This document shows positions 35,137 to 46,150 of a DNA stretch of 64,000 bases, in pieces. Each line of letters begins with the position of its first letter. Position 1 is the first letter of the stretch. Source of the stretch: Nothopassalora personata (Eukaryota; Ascomycota; Dothideomycetes; Mycosphaerellales; Mycosphaerellaceae); NCBI GenBank assembly GCA_033816765.1, contig CM066298.1, positions 1,240,001 to 1,304,000 on the forward strand, read 5' to 3'. The position numbers were made by a program, and so were the translations under genes. Under the pieces are notes generated by a model. That model saw only the letters and a list, made by a program, of their open reading frames with translations, had not been told where the DNA came from and did no database searches.

Positions 35137-35898
35137 CTATGCCTCTGTGATCAGGACATCCATAGCCTTTCTTATTTCTTGCATATCTGGAGAACTGTTG
35201 GTAGCCTCTATCACTCCCCTGGCGAGCCGTTCAAACATAAGGCGCTTCTTTCCTTGATCTGCAATCTCGCGGGGCGAGGTGTAGCTGTCCTCACCATCTG
35301 GTTCATATCGCTGACGCGCTGGACAGTGCCGAGGTTCTCCATCGTCAATGTAGATGATTTCGTTGTCTTCGGCCGAGGAGTTAGCAAGACTGAAGTCTCC
35401 ATCAATGGGCTCGTTCTCTTTGCTGGTATCATCTTCACCATCCTCGCAGGCAGCAACATCTTGTTGCTCCCCGCAGTCGTAATATTCACTCAGCTCGCTT
35501 ACGCTTGAGCCGGCCTCGCTCATATCACCGTCGCTCTCATCTCCATCGTCGTCGCTCACATCACAATCACTCTCATCTTCGCTCATTCCACCGGCAGTTT
35601 CTCCGTCGCCTGAATCCTGGTCACCGACATCCTCATCACTGATATACCCATCACTCTCATCAACCATCGAGTCATAATCGTCGCGCATCTCGTAAGGCAC
35701 CGTATTCTTATCATAGAGCTCCGTCCGGCAGCTTGGACAACTCGACTTGGTACGGAACCATCTTCTGGCACACTCGATGCAGTAATCATGGCCACAACTC
35801 GTACGGAACCGGCTTGTGAACGGCTCGAAACAGATCGGACAGGGGTCTCGCTGCAGCGCGAGAAGTCGCATGAACTCATTGTATGGTGGGAGAGACAT
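35137..35898 (-). CDS. C3HC4 RING-finger protein with acidic central region
   Basis: A 253-residue single-exon protein. Near the N-terminus Cys20, Cys23, Cys35, His37, Cys40, Cys43, Cys54 and Cys57 form a complete C3HC4 RING, the fold that recruits ubiquitin-conjugating enzymes, so an E3 ubiquitin ligase role is likely. Residues about 70-190 are very rich in Asp, Glu and Ser (for example DESDGYISDEDVGDQDSGDG), a disordered acidic region. The C-terminal 45 residues (KKRLMFERLARGVIEATN) look helical and may bind a partner. Substrate unknown. The gene lies between the small hypothetical gene and the broken transcription factor. Confidence 0.85.
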   Translation of the reverse strand: MSLPPYNEFMRLLALQRDPCPICFEPFTSRFRTSCGHDYCIECARRWFRTKSSCPSCRTELYDKNTVPYEMRDDYDSMVDESDGYISDEDVGDQDSGDGETAGGMSEDESDCDVSDDDGDESDGDMSEAGSSVSELSEYYDCGEQQDVAACEDGEDDTSKENEPIDGDFSLANSSAEDNEIIYIDDGEPRHCPARQRYEPDGEDSYTSPREIADQGKKRLMFERLARGVIEATNSSPDMQEIRKAMDVLITEA

Positions 35899-36690
35899 GC
35901 TGCGCTGGTTGTTGTTGGCGATGAGATGTCATGACCGAGCGTCGTGTGCGGGATGGAAATTTATGACACTCTGGCTGAGGACAAGACGGTCTCCGATTGG
36001 GAGGAAGTTTCAAAGTCAGCTACCACTGGGCGCCATGGCATGATTATAATCCCGAAGCGAGTCTTGCTGCTTCGTCCTGTTGCACTAAGATCTTGAGGTA
36101 GCTGCTTCCCAAAGTAGACTTGCACTGTGTAAGCAGGCGCTGTCGGACCACAAGAAGGCTTGTACTTTCTGCAGCATCGCATCGCAAGAGTGCGTGCCAG
36201 ACTGTCGCAACATCGTCCGCAGACTGCCCACATACCACTGCCCATGCGCTGAATCCAAGGAAGCTACGCCGACAAGAACCAGGACCCATAATAGCCAGTC
36301 TGATTGCGATGATAGAAGTCCAGGCAGCGCCAGAATCTCTCGGATCTGACTGACCAACACTCGGCTCCAGCCAGTATCAGGAGGGAGCCCAGATATCACC
36401 GCATTTGAGTACAGACTGGCGGTCAATCGACAACACTCGTAGACTTTCCAATCGCGGTCGGATGTGCTCTGCGTTTCCCTCCAGCTCGGAAGTGAAAGTA
36501 GTCGATGATGTGCACCACTTCTGGCGCCCTCAAGATTAGCCAAGTCCTTCGATGATCCAGTCTTCACATCTGTGCACATCAGTCGGTCCACCGCTGCCAG
36601 CATCAGTAGGGTCTATAGTAGACTGAAGGGTATTGTATCGGACAATACACGAAAGCCACTGCAGGAGCGGTGGCTGGTGAGAACTGAAGT

Positions 36691-37301
36691 TAGTGCTGTC
36701 ATCAAGCAATCAAGTTACTTGACTGACGCAAAATGCGATACTTACTTCGATAAATAACTAGTTACTTGCTTAACTGATCTTAAGGGCCTATACTTAACTA
36801 ACTTAACTTGCTTAACTAGGTAAAACATAAGATTTTTGCACTATTTATATATTCGAAGGCCTAGCGGTGCCCTCGCGGGTAGGTCGTTTCCCCTATATCC
36901 TCTACGATTAAGTACGAGATAGTGTATATAATCGTAGATTATATAGGACGTATAGATCCGATGTTGTCTATACCTTACGGGGTTACGGGGTTACGGGGTC
37001 AGGGTTACGAGGTTACATAGTCGCGGGTTACGGGGTTGTATGGTCACGTGGTGATAGGTTACGGGGCTATAGGGTCACGGATCGCGGGCTACAGCGGCTA
37101 AGTTTGTAGCTAAGCTATAGATTCGGGCCCTTTATATATGTTTATACCTATTTTACGTACTTGTTTACTTGCTTAACTTAACTAACAATATCGCATGTTA
37201 CTTGCTTAGGTGTTTTACTACCTTGCTTAATTAATTTAAAGGGACAATTCGTTAAGCAAGCAGTCAAAACAGATCAAGTTGATTGCTTGATGCCACCACT
37301 G
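36691..37301. mobile_element. hAT-type MITE, 611 bp
   Basis: Imperfect terminal inverted repeats (left TAGTGCTGTCATCAAGCAAT, right reversed CAGTGGTGGCATCAAGCAAT) are flanked by an exact 8-bp duplication ACTGAAGT at 36,683-36,690 and 37,302-37,309. An 8-bp duplication and CAGTG ends are the hAT hallmark. Subterminal copies of TTACTTGCTTA occur in both orientations, as expected for transposase-binding sites. It has no coding capacity, so it depends on a transposase elsewhere. It interrupts the transcription-factor gene. Confidence 0.88.
36983..37080. repeat. GGGGTTAC minisatellite inside the MITE
   Basis: Short tandem and degenerate GGGGTTAC units form a G-rich strand in the middle of the element. 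Confidence 0.8.
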
Positions 37302-38375
37302 ACTGAAGTGCTTGGCATCTAGTCAGTACGCCTGCTTCTATAGGCCAATTGAAGACGAACTTGGGGTGACTAAGTGACAAGCTGGCGTAACGCAGGTCGA
37401 GACTGAATAGTTATCAGTGACTGACATGCGTGATCCCACGTCGACTGACCGAGTGATATTAAATGCTAAACCTGGCATCTGCAGTTCGTGTACATTGCCC
37501 TGCCGGTCAATCAGAACCTCGAGAGCATTGGCATGTGCGGCGACAAACTTCATGCGGCCCCCGACACCAATCCACTTGGCATATGGGAGGTGCGGGAACA
37601 GTGGGAGCAGACTAGACATTGTGGCTCGATGGATCGCGCTCGTGCCGAGAAACAGGACGGCCAAAATCGCGATTTCGATGTTTTCAGGCGCAAGCTTGGT
37701 GAGAAGTGCGTTGAGCTCGTGGGTGCTCTGCGACTTGTGCCGCAACATGTCGTTGCGAATCGACAAGTCTTTCCGGTGGTTCGATAGGTTCTGATATGCT
37801 GCAGCACCGTAATGGAAGACGTGATAGATGACGCGGTGCTCACAAAATGCTTGAAAGCGCAACCATGCTTCATTCCGCGGCAGTCGACCTGGATATACAA
37901 CGTTTAGATCTACAATTCTGGCATGTCAGTACACGAGGCCCAGAGCCAGAGTGCTCGAAGCGAACTTACAAAAGTCGGCAACTCTGGCAGCTTCTGGTGT
38001 GACTGCTGGGTCGAAACTCGACACATGGAGGCCACTAAATACAGGCGCCAGCCAGCGTGGGATCGAAGTGTTGATGGTCGGCCAGTAGTGAGCACGATCA
38101 CTCGTGGGCCGCCTGATGTCTAGCCTTTTCGTATCGTTTGAGCGTTTTGCCGCTAGTGAGATGACTTTAGACTTCGATACTTCTTCCCAGAGCTCGGTAT
38201 TGACACTTTTACTGCGAGAGATCTTCAGATCGTCCCGGTGCTTGCGTCGATTCACTCTTGCTGCAAGCGCACGGGCATAGTGCTGCACCATTCGTCTGTC
38301 GTGCACACTCACGTTGCCTTCAACCAGAATAAGCGGGAAGTTCTCCGTCTCTCCATCCTTGGGTCGCAAGGCCAT

Positions 38376-39044
38376 TATGTGTCGCAGATCGGTAGAACAT
38401 CTGCTTGATAGCAAAGAGGAGGCAAGTCTGGAGCGAGCCACTTGAATGCTCAAGAAAGTCTCTTGACATATTGCCGATCGGAGGAGTTGCTCGGCTAGAC
38501 GCAGTCTGCTGACAGCGCATTGTCTCGGCAAAAAATCTCTATCGCTGTATAACATCCACTGACATCGCCAGCCATCTGCCTTCCCGATCCTGTGTGTTCA
38601 AGTGCCGATATGCCATCGTGACATGGAGATCTGCAGCAGTGCTGGCAGAGCTCAGAACATGAAATACCATGGCGCTGCAATGACAGCGAACAAGAAGACG
38701 GCAACACAACTGAGTATAATAGCATTCACATCACTTCGGCTGCCATGACATGGATTTTCCCAGAAGCCGCGGTGAGCTCATCGTGGTAGCCATTGTGCTA
38801 AGATAGGACTGGGTCGTCTGCGGGTACTGAGACCAATGCTCTGTTCATGTTGAATCGAGGATTGTGTCGATGAGTTCTCTGCGCAGTGGTTTTTGGCCAA
38901 CACTGTGCACTCAGAAAACAAGGTGCTGCCTGATGTTAGCGAGTCATTCGAATCCTTCGAGCCTGCACCAACAGTTGCGGCACGTTATACGCCCCACGAC
39001 CGCATCTTAATGTCCTCTGGTGAATGAAAATACTGAAGCGGATC
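38376..39044. other. intergenic, upstream of the broken transcription factor
   Basis: The minus frame extends upstream of 38,375 to 38,555, but that part is not typical of the family, so I start the protein at 38,375. The rest holds only short shadows. Confidence 0.4.
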
Positions 39045-39581
39045 TCAAGTGACGCTGAAAGCATCGTGGTAGGTAACTCTCCCGTTTACAGCTGGCCCAT
39101 GGAGTACAACACGCTGAAAGTACCTAGCCGGCGCTCCCTCGAAAGTTATGCCTGGATCGTGCTCGAATCCAAACCGTCGATAGTACTTTGGACTTCCAGC
39201 GACCACACACCCCGCGGCTCCTGCATCGTGTAAGGCTATGAGTGCCCCTCTGACGAGAGCGCTGCCAGTACCTTGCCCTTGGTGAGCAAGTCGGACGGAA
39301 ACTGGTCCGAGGCCGAACCATCCCTTGTGTTCGTCGTTGATGAGGACTGGGGAGACTACTGCGTGACCTATGAGTATGCTCGCTCCCGTGGCGTTCTCAT
39401 GGACGGCGACTAGGGATGTGGACAGTGCTCCGGCCTTGCGAAGGGAGTCCACGATGTCGGCTTCCTGGTGGGCCAGATGAGACTTGGCAGCGAAGGCGTC
39501 TTTGATCACTTCTCTTGTCTGAGCAATGTCATGCCTGGTTTCAGGTCGGATGTAAATCTTGGACAATCTCTGGTCTGCCAT
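39045..39581 (-). CDS. GNAT-family N-acetyltransferase
   Basis: 178 residues from MADQRLSKIYIRPETRHDIA. The acetyl-CoA-binding motif A is visible as VSVRLAHQGQGTGSALVRGA (about 95-114, Q-x-x-G-x-G/A signature), preceded by a beta strand GHAVVSPVLIND and followed by GCVVAGSPKYYRRFGFE. The last block, with its YYxRFGF signature, is characteristic of YhbS-like bacterial-type GNAT enzymes that are also common in fungi. The likely reaction is transfer of an acetyl group from acetyl-CoA to a small amine or protein; the substrate cannot be told. The frame extends upstream to 39,677, but that part is unlike the family, so I prefer 39,581. It is divergent from the reductase gene at 40,206. Confidence 0.88.
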   Translation of the reverse strand: MADQRLSKIYIRPETRHDIAQTREVIKDAFAAKSHLAHQEADIVDSLRKAGALSTSLVAVHENATGASILIGHAVVSPVLINDEHKGWFGLGPVSVRLAHQGQGTGSALVRGALIALHDAGAAGCVVAGSPKYYRRFGFEHDPGITFEGAPARYFQRVVLHGPAVNGRVTYHDAFSVT

Positions 39582-40205
39582 TGGCAGAAAGCGCTGTACT
39601 CTGAACGATGGCAGGATCCTCATGGCACACCGGCATCCATGATAGAAAGGGGGATTGATCACCTCAACGTACTTCAATGCCTGATGTGCTTGATGCCGTC
39701 ACGATATGTTGATGTTGTCCCCGCTGTGGTTCACGAACCCGACACGAAACCCAACCATCGGCATTGTCGGCGCCGATCTTTTGCCGGCCTCCGCCGAAAA
39801 TAGAAAATGGACCTCTGCAACACATCATCACATCGCATATCACGGGACGTAGGAGGCCGACGGTTGCAAGCTCTACTTTCCCTGTGGCTGCTGAGATCAT
39901 CTCGAACCAGCATATCGTGAGCCAGCGACTGCATGTCTTTTCTCGGCTTCGGTCGGGGGTTGAACGTCCGAATGGTAACAATGCACTTCAGCCTCACGAG
40001 TCCGAAGCATGCCAGTCCATGGCTGCCTCCACAGACTCGTTTTCTACTCTCTACATCACCATCACATCTTCACAGCTAAGACTCTTCCATATTCCTCCTA
40101 CTGATACCCTGTTCAGCGTACCGTGGTACAACATCCAGCTCCTAACACAGCAGCAACGACCAAACATATTTGTATATATCTAGCACGACCGACCGCCAGC
40201 CAGCG
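39582..40205. promoter_or_regulatory. divergent upstream region of GNAT and reductase genes
   Basis: This 624-bp gap must hold both promoters. A TATATATC stretch at 40,173-40,180, about 30 bp before the reductase ATG, is in the leader rather than clearly a TATA box. Nothing else stands out. Confidence 0.4.
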
Positions 40206-41176
40206 ATGGCTTCACTCTTCTCAAGAAGAGCTCTCCCACACGTTACAGGAGCAGCAGCGATTGGTATAGCCGGGACAGCATACTTCCAGACACGACGGCC
40301 CATCATGCTCGACTCAGCCGCGAACCCTCCCACCAAGACAATGACCTTTCCAGCCTCGATGCTCTTCAGCAGACAGCTCACAGTCACCAAGTCGGAACAA
40401 GTCAATCACGACACGAAGAGGATCACGTTCGCGCTGCCTGGTGGAGACAACGAGATCAGTGGTGTCCCAGCAGGATGTACGTACATCCCCCCACAGCAAT
40501 CACAAGCGATCCCAAGCAAGCCAATCTAACCTCCCCTCTAGCTGCCATCCTCACCCAACACACCCCTCCCGGCGCCTGGTTCCCCGTCCTCCGCCCCTAC
40601 ACCCCCATCTCTGACCCGTCCACCCGCGGCACCCTCGAACTCCTCGTAAAGCAATACCCCAACGGCCGCGCCTCCACCCACATGCACTCCCTCTCCCCCG
40701 GCGACCACCTCTCCATCCGGGGCCCCATGCCCGGCTACAACTGGAAGATCCCCAGCTCCTCAGCCTCCGTCCTCCTCATAGCCGGCGGTGCAGGCATCAC
40801 TCCGATCTACTCCCTCGCCAAAGGAATTCTCAGTAACTCCAAAGACCAGACGAGAATCCAGCTGCTGTGGGGCGTGAATGGGGAGAGGGATATTGTTCTG
40901 AGAGATGAGCTGGACAGACTGGAGCAGCAGTTTCCGGGGCGATTGCAGGTTACGTATTGTGTTAGTGGCACTCATGCGAGGGAGGAGGGGGAGAAGTGGA
41001 GGAGGGGGTATGTGGACAAGAGTGTGTTGCAGCAGGCTATTGCGCGGTGTGGGAGTGCTTGGGGTGATGAGCAGGGGAAGAAGGTCTTTCTTTGTGGGCC
41101 GCCGGCGATGGAGGGTGCGGTGGGGACGACGTTGGCGGATTTGGGGTTGGGAAAGAGGGAGGTGCATAAGTTTTGA
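40206..41176 (+). CDS. MCR1: NADH-cytochrome b5 reductase, mitochondrial type (Mcr1-like)
   Basis: Exons 40,206-40,476 and 40,542-41,176 (intron 65 bp, donor GTACGT, acceptor CTAG, phase 1) encode 301 residues. The N-terminus MASLFSRRALPHVTGAAAIG is a short membrane-anchoring or mitochondrial leader. FAD is bound by RPYTPIS (108-114), and the GPMPGYNW segment follows. NADH is bound by GGAGITP (172-178) and CGPPAM (275-280), and the chain ends VHKF as in yeast Mcr1 (VFKF). The enzyme passes electrons from NADH to cytochrome b5, or to erythroascorbyl radical in yeast. Length matches the family (about 300). The codon composition shifts from C-rich to G-rich within exon 2, without any break in the frame. 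Confidence 0.93.
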
Positions 41177-41447
41177 GGAGTTGTGTGGAGGGGGTGTGAT
41201 GCGTTCTGAGCGTGTGGTATAGCAGGAAGCCGGTGGAAAGGATCTCAATAGAGTGATACTCCTAAACAGGGTACGTCCGCTTAATCGAACTTGTGTGAAC
41301 ACCAGCCACGGAGTTTGCATACTCTGGTTTCCACCGATTGACGTTCTGCCCTACAAGAGCGCTGCGCCACCTTTTCCCCCACGAGGAAGCTTGACTTCGA
41401 CGTGCAACCTCATAGTACATGTAGCACAGCACATCCCAGAGAGGAGA

Positions 41448-42711
41448 ATGACCTTCTTCTCAGCGCACATGGATGACTTCGGTGACTTCCGGCCACCCAA
41501 ACCCACGGACATTCCTTGTTCAGACGAGACCACATCGTTCCCATGGGAGCGCGAGTCGCGCCAGGTCCCGAAACCATGGACGAATACACAATTGCCATCA
41601 CAGACAATGTCTTCGGCAGATGTCACGCATTCATCGCGTAGTGACCCCAGGACCAATGCATTGGTCTACAAGCCCTTGGACGATGCATCCCGTGAGAGAT
41701 GACTTCTCCCAGTGCATCGCGAAGGTGTCGTCCACGATATACTTTGCTCTGCGGACACATCTAGTCTGGCCGCCGTCGGGTACGGTTCCCTCGCCATTTC
41801 TTACACATGTGGGAACAGAACACGTTGGACACTGGGTTCATTTGTGTTAACGGACATGTGCTCCAGGTCGGACGCATTTGCATATACGCCTTTGTCACGC
41901 CACAAGCTACGGCCTAGCCTCGAGAACACTTCGTGTTGGATAGATGCAGTCTGCATTAACCAGGATTACCACATAGAGAAAGGTTTACAGGTATGCCAGA
42001 TGAGTGGAAGCTTTGCAGGAGCTCGTGAAGTCGCCGCTGTCATCGGTGTTGGCGGTCTGGAGAACAATGTTCGGCCATTGATAGACGGAAACGACTTGGA
42101 TAGTCGCTCCCAGATGCATGCTATCATCAAGGAGCAGCCGAATTTCACCCGAGTGGGGACCGTTCAGGAGGGTATGCTGGCTAGCGAACTTGTGCTCTAC
42201 TTTGGATCTTGTCGCCTGTTCTGGCACAAGGTGGACCTTGACTTCGAGCACCAACAGCTTGGTCCGAGACCCTCCGTAGAGAATTATTCCCACACTATCG
42301 AGGAAGAGCCTGTAGCACAGCAAGTTTGGAGGGAAAGCCAAGCGCGCAGAGAGGAGCTATCAGAGCGCCTCATTAATTACCGTCATGGCGAATGTCACGA
42401 CCCTCGAGACAAGATCTACGGCCTTTCATCCTTGGCAACGAATCTTCATCGACTGCAAAATGGACCTCGAGGATGACAAGAGTCTAGCTGACCTTTCGCT
42501 TGACTACATCTACGCCCATACCTCTCTAGAACTAACCCCAGCACAAGGTCTAGCAAGTTCAACATGCTGCTTCGAACGGTACAATGATCCGCCACATTCT
42601 CCACGCAAGTTCAAACCAACGGCCACCTGCCTTGTTAATGTCCCACGGAAAATTTTCGATTCTTCTAGAGTCGTTTCACGCCAGAAGCGAAATCTCTCCG
42701 CGAAACTCTAG
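41448..42711 (+). pseudogene. HET-domain (heterokaryon incompatibility) gene, broken
   Basis: From an ATG at 41,448 the frame reads to YKPLDDASRER and hits TGA at 41,700-41,702. It continues in the same frame with LLPVHREGVVHD, which fits the usual HET start (YxPLxxxxxEIRLLxL), so the stop replaced one codon. The HET signature follows: SCWIDAVCINQDYHIEKGLQ, then GSFAGAREVAAVIGV, then CHDPRDKIYGLSSLA. Near 42,430-42,470 the frame shifts; LADLSLDYIYAHTSLEL, the end of the block, lies in another frame. Further debris to about 43,030 may be the C-terminal part. HET proteins trigger death of fused cells with unlike alleles; this copy looks inactive. Confidence 0.78.
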
Positions 42712-43764
42712 CATTACCAGGTTCGTGGTCACACTCACTGCAGTGCTAAGGTCGCAATGCTCCTTAATCCCAGTACTCCGAATTCAAGGCATGGTGATCT
42801 GGGAAATTGCGCGTAGGCGCCGTTGAGAGTGAATCCGCAGAATTCCTCGAACCGCATCAATTCAGGCTCGGCGGCGGGAACCAGGAATGGTTTCACAATG
42901 GGGATTTGATAATCAGCGTGTCCACCCTTGATAAAGGCGCCGAGAGAACGAACGGGACCTTTCCGGTGGAGGTATATACATACAGCCTAAACACAACAAA
43001 CTCGCTTCGTCCAGGCCGAACCAAATAGACCCTGGATTGAGGCTCCCATCCCATGCTCAAGGCACCGAAAGCTGTGGCGTTCAGCAAGATATAGCCTACT
43101 TATCCTCGGCGATGCTCAATAGTCGCATGGTGTAAGAGACCTCGTAGTGAGATCACGTCTCTATGCAAGGTGGTGTATATGATGTCGATTCCTCATCGAG
43201 GGAGGACCATGGAACTATTGTCAATCGGTTTGCCTTGGTCTTTTGCCTTTTGCTCTCCCATCGAATGCAAGATCAGCTCCCGCAGCGATTCACTGCACGT
43301 CGTGGTCGAAGGCACTTGCACCAAGCTCCACTGCGTGATAGTACAAGTCAATAGATTCATACATTTTCATTCTTGCACCTCTACTCATTCGCTTGCTTAG
43401 CTTGCTCGCTCGATAGTCGCATTCGCACCAGTCGGGGTATATCTACACAACCAAAAACATACTCTAAAACACAATCTCAGTCTGAATCTGCCTCCAACCA
43501 TACTGACTGGACATCACACAAAGCAAACAGCACAAAACATGAATCCTACTCTTGGCGCCCTCGCTGTGAATGCTCCTTTCCTGATTGAGTCGCGAAGCAT
43601 TCCTTCTCATTCTCGTTGTCAGCGCCCTTGCCTCCCTTGCTGTATTTCCATGACGAGCCTTTCGATTACTGGACTTACTGTCTTTGTCCCTCTGTATATT
43701 GATGTCGTGGTATCGATGCTGCGTATAGTCGTTCGCGTCCAGGATTCAGTTCTTTTTCACCCAA
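42712..43764. other. HET debris and septin 3' region
   Basis: A frame at 42,807-43,028 (+) could belong to the C-terminus of the HET relic. A possible short plus-strand gene begins at 43,539 (ATG in CAAAACATGAA after a CT-rich leader), but it overlaps the septin 3' end and shows no domain, so I do not call it. Confidence 0.35.
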
Positions 43765-46150
43765 TCATTGATGGGTCTCGACACTTCTGTATGTGCCTCC
43801 TCTCACGCTGCCAGTCTGACGTGCGCCAGAGAAGTCTCGCTTGACGACATTCTCCGAGACTGTCGCCATGCCGGTGGGTTGAGAAGCATGACTGGTTGCG
43901 GCAGTGGTGTTGCTGGTAACGCTCACACTCCTCGGCACACTTGATGTCGCCGTGCCCGCCTGACTCGCTGTCGAATTCGATGGAGGATAATAGTGGCGTG
44001 AAGACTGGCTCGTCATCCTGCCCTCCTTAGGGACAGCCGCGACCGGTGTTACACCGCCCTTGATCCTCTCCCTCGACCCCGGTAGGTTCTTCAGCCGGCT
44101 AGTACGCCAGTTCTCGTACCACCTCGAGCGACTGAGCTCGCGAAGATCGCTGCGCCATTCCGAGAAGATGCTATCACGAAGGCGACCGAAGTCGCAATGT
44201 TGGGGGTTGTACGGGTCAGCGAAACCCCACGGGAAGCGTCGTCCGACTTTGTCCGGCTTGCTTGCTTTGTGTGCTGGCACGTAAGGTGGCAGATCGTATA
44301 GATCCGGCGAAAGAATTGACATGGGGAGGTACGGCGTCTCGTCGTCGTGATCGTCGTGGTTGGCCGCGACCGACAGAGACGATAGGCGCTGGTGTTTGCG
44401 GCTCTTGGGCACGGGGAGCGTATCGCCGTCAGCACTGCTGTCTTCACCATGGCCCTCCTCTTCCTCCTTCGCCTCTTCTTCATCATCATCGTCGTCATCC
44501 AGCTCCAGGGCTTCGAGCGGGTCCAAGGAAGCACTTTTCAAGGCTTGCCACACTGCGCGCTTCAGAAAGGACATGTGCGACAAAGTCAACGTGTCTCCTT
44601 TCGAAACGACCGGTATGACAGTCGTTTTGCCCCACAGAGCTCGCATCACCTGCAAGTCCAGATCGTCATCGAGGCTACCAGAATGCGATCCGTTCTTCTG
44701 GAATGCGGCAGAGTTGGCGATGGTGTGGTCCAATCGTGACGGGTCGAGGACGAGCAGTACACAGTGTATGTGAGTGTCCTTGACGCCAGGGCTCCTCATG
44801 ACCTTTTGCTCCTCAAGGAAAGTGTCTTCGAACTTGGACTCAACAAAGGCAGTCATCTCTCGGAGTTGCAGGTCGACAATGTTCTTCTCCAGGCCTGCAG
44901 AATCCCACATCGTCAGGCCGACGCGCTCGCCGTCGATCTCGGTTTCAAGGTAGTGGGAAGTGAAGGACGATCTGTTGCCGGCTGTTTGAGAGTCTGGCTG
45001 GTAGTCGGACGCCTGTTTGTGCTTGGGCAGAGCGAGTGAATGTTTGAGGAAGGCGGTGAGTGAGGACTTGCCGCAGTTTTTGGCTCCGATCACGAGGAAG
45101 CTGCAACAAGGTTAGCATGGTACGGGCATGTGGATTCCGGGTCACTCACTTGAAAGGAGTCGGGTCCTTGCGTCGGCGAACCCGTCTCGGACTGTTGGCC
45201 GCATTAACGGATGTAGTGCTAGTTGAATACGAGTAGCGGCCACGGTTGGTCATGCTCTCAGATCGGTGAATCTGAGCAGGCACATACTCGACGCTGGGGG
45301 CTCGCACTTCTGGTGGCGATGACGAATGTGGGAGAGCATTGCCAGTGCGGTAGGCAGGCGAGGAGCTATTGAACATGCTGACCGGCGGGACCATTGCACC
45401 ACCGGGCCGGGAGAAGTTGGCGGTAGGACGTGGCTGCGTCGGCGGTGCTGAATGAGTGTAAGCGTTGTTGAAGATGGCCACGCTGTCCGGTCGGTCGGCG
45501 TCGCTACCAAAGGTGGGATTGAGCGACGGTAGCGAGGGAAGATGTGGTGCTTGTTTTCTCGACAGCTCTCCGCTGGGCCGCTGCGCGGCATTCGCCTTGC
45601 TCCTGCTGGACTTGCGGAACATCTTGCCGGCGCCGTGTTTGGACGAGTCGTCGCTGCTGCGCGTCTTCTTGTTCTCGACCGCTCGTTGCTCGGCAGCGGC
45701 GATGAGGGTGCGAGGCAAGGGCGGTGCGTTGTCGTCGGCGGTGTATGCGGTGGTGTGGCTGTGGTCGCGCTTGCTATGTTGACTCGAGCTGATGGTATTG
45801 CGCCGGCCCAAGACTGAAGAGAAGCTAGGACGTCGAGCTCCGCTCAGTGAACGAGACCGCGGTCGAGGCTCCTTCCCCACTCCGCCGTCACTTCCAATCG
45901 CGGGTTCCTTATCTCGCGTGGCTTCCGCGGCGGCGGCACCTGGATTCACCTGGTGGTGGTGGTGGTGGTGGTGGCGCGGCAGTTGATCGTGCAGAGCGAC
46001 GGCAATGCCAATGGTGCGTGGATCTGGTGCGCCAGCGAAGGAGCTCGGGGATGCGATCGAGGTCGGCGACGAGGGAGTCGGTGGCACTCTATGCGAAGCG
46101 CTATAGTCGTCTCGAAACAGCTTCTCGCTTCCTCTGTACCCTGCCGCCAT
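43765..46150 (-). CDS. septin-like GTPase with long N-terminal extension (AspE-like)
   Basis: Exons 46,150-45,150 and 45,100-43,765 (intron 49 bp, GTGAGT...GCAG, phase 2) encode 778 residues. Residues 1-330 are disordered, Ser/Pro-rich and carry a run of eight His. The GTPase domain begins at the splice site with FLVIGAKNCGKSS, the G1 P-loop at 339-346. G3 is DSAG (400-403) where septins have DTPG, and G4 is SKGD (500-503) in VIPVVSKGDTLTL, close to the septin AKAD motif. An acidic insert (Asp/Glu/Lys, about 530-560) follows. Then a septin unique-element-like segment appears (WGFADPYNPQHCDFGRLRDS, SRWYENWRTSRL). The tail is Ser/Thr-rich without an obvious coiled coil. Septins form cortical filaments at septa and hyphal tips. 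The long extension and altered motifs fit the filamentous-fungal AspE (group 5) type; that subgroup call is inference. Confidence 0.85.

Larger units (their letters stand above)
36085..38375 (-). pseudogene. fungal-specific transcription-factor-like gene (PF11951 type) broken by a MITE
   Basis: Exon 1 is 38,375-37,970 and starts MALRPKDGETENFPLILVEG, followed by a basic ARALAARVNRRKHRD block. This N-terminus is typical of fungal regulators without their own zinc cluster. A 60-bp intron (GTAAGT) leads to exon 2 at 37,909 (YLNVVYPGRLPRNEAWLRF, FHYGAAAYQNL). A 47-bp intron (GTCAGT) near 37,407-37,453 leads to LDLRYASLSHPKFVFNWPIE. The frame then enters the 611-bp MITE and resumes with FSPATAPAVAF on the other side. 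Another probable intron precedes a C-terminal exon from 36,603 with LLWVLVLVGVASLDSAHGQW and KVQAFLW, the usual end of this domain. Without the insertion the gene would read through, so it was probably inactivated recently. Confidence 0.78.

Noticed and set aside
36983..37080. Telomeric repeat tract
   Set aside because: The unit is GGGGTTAC, not TTAGGG, and it sits inside a MITE bounded by target duplications, so it is an internal minisatellite.
43539..43844. 101-residue plus frame with a good start context
   Set aside because: It overlaps the septin coding end in antisense and shows no domain; the leader-like context alone is not enough.
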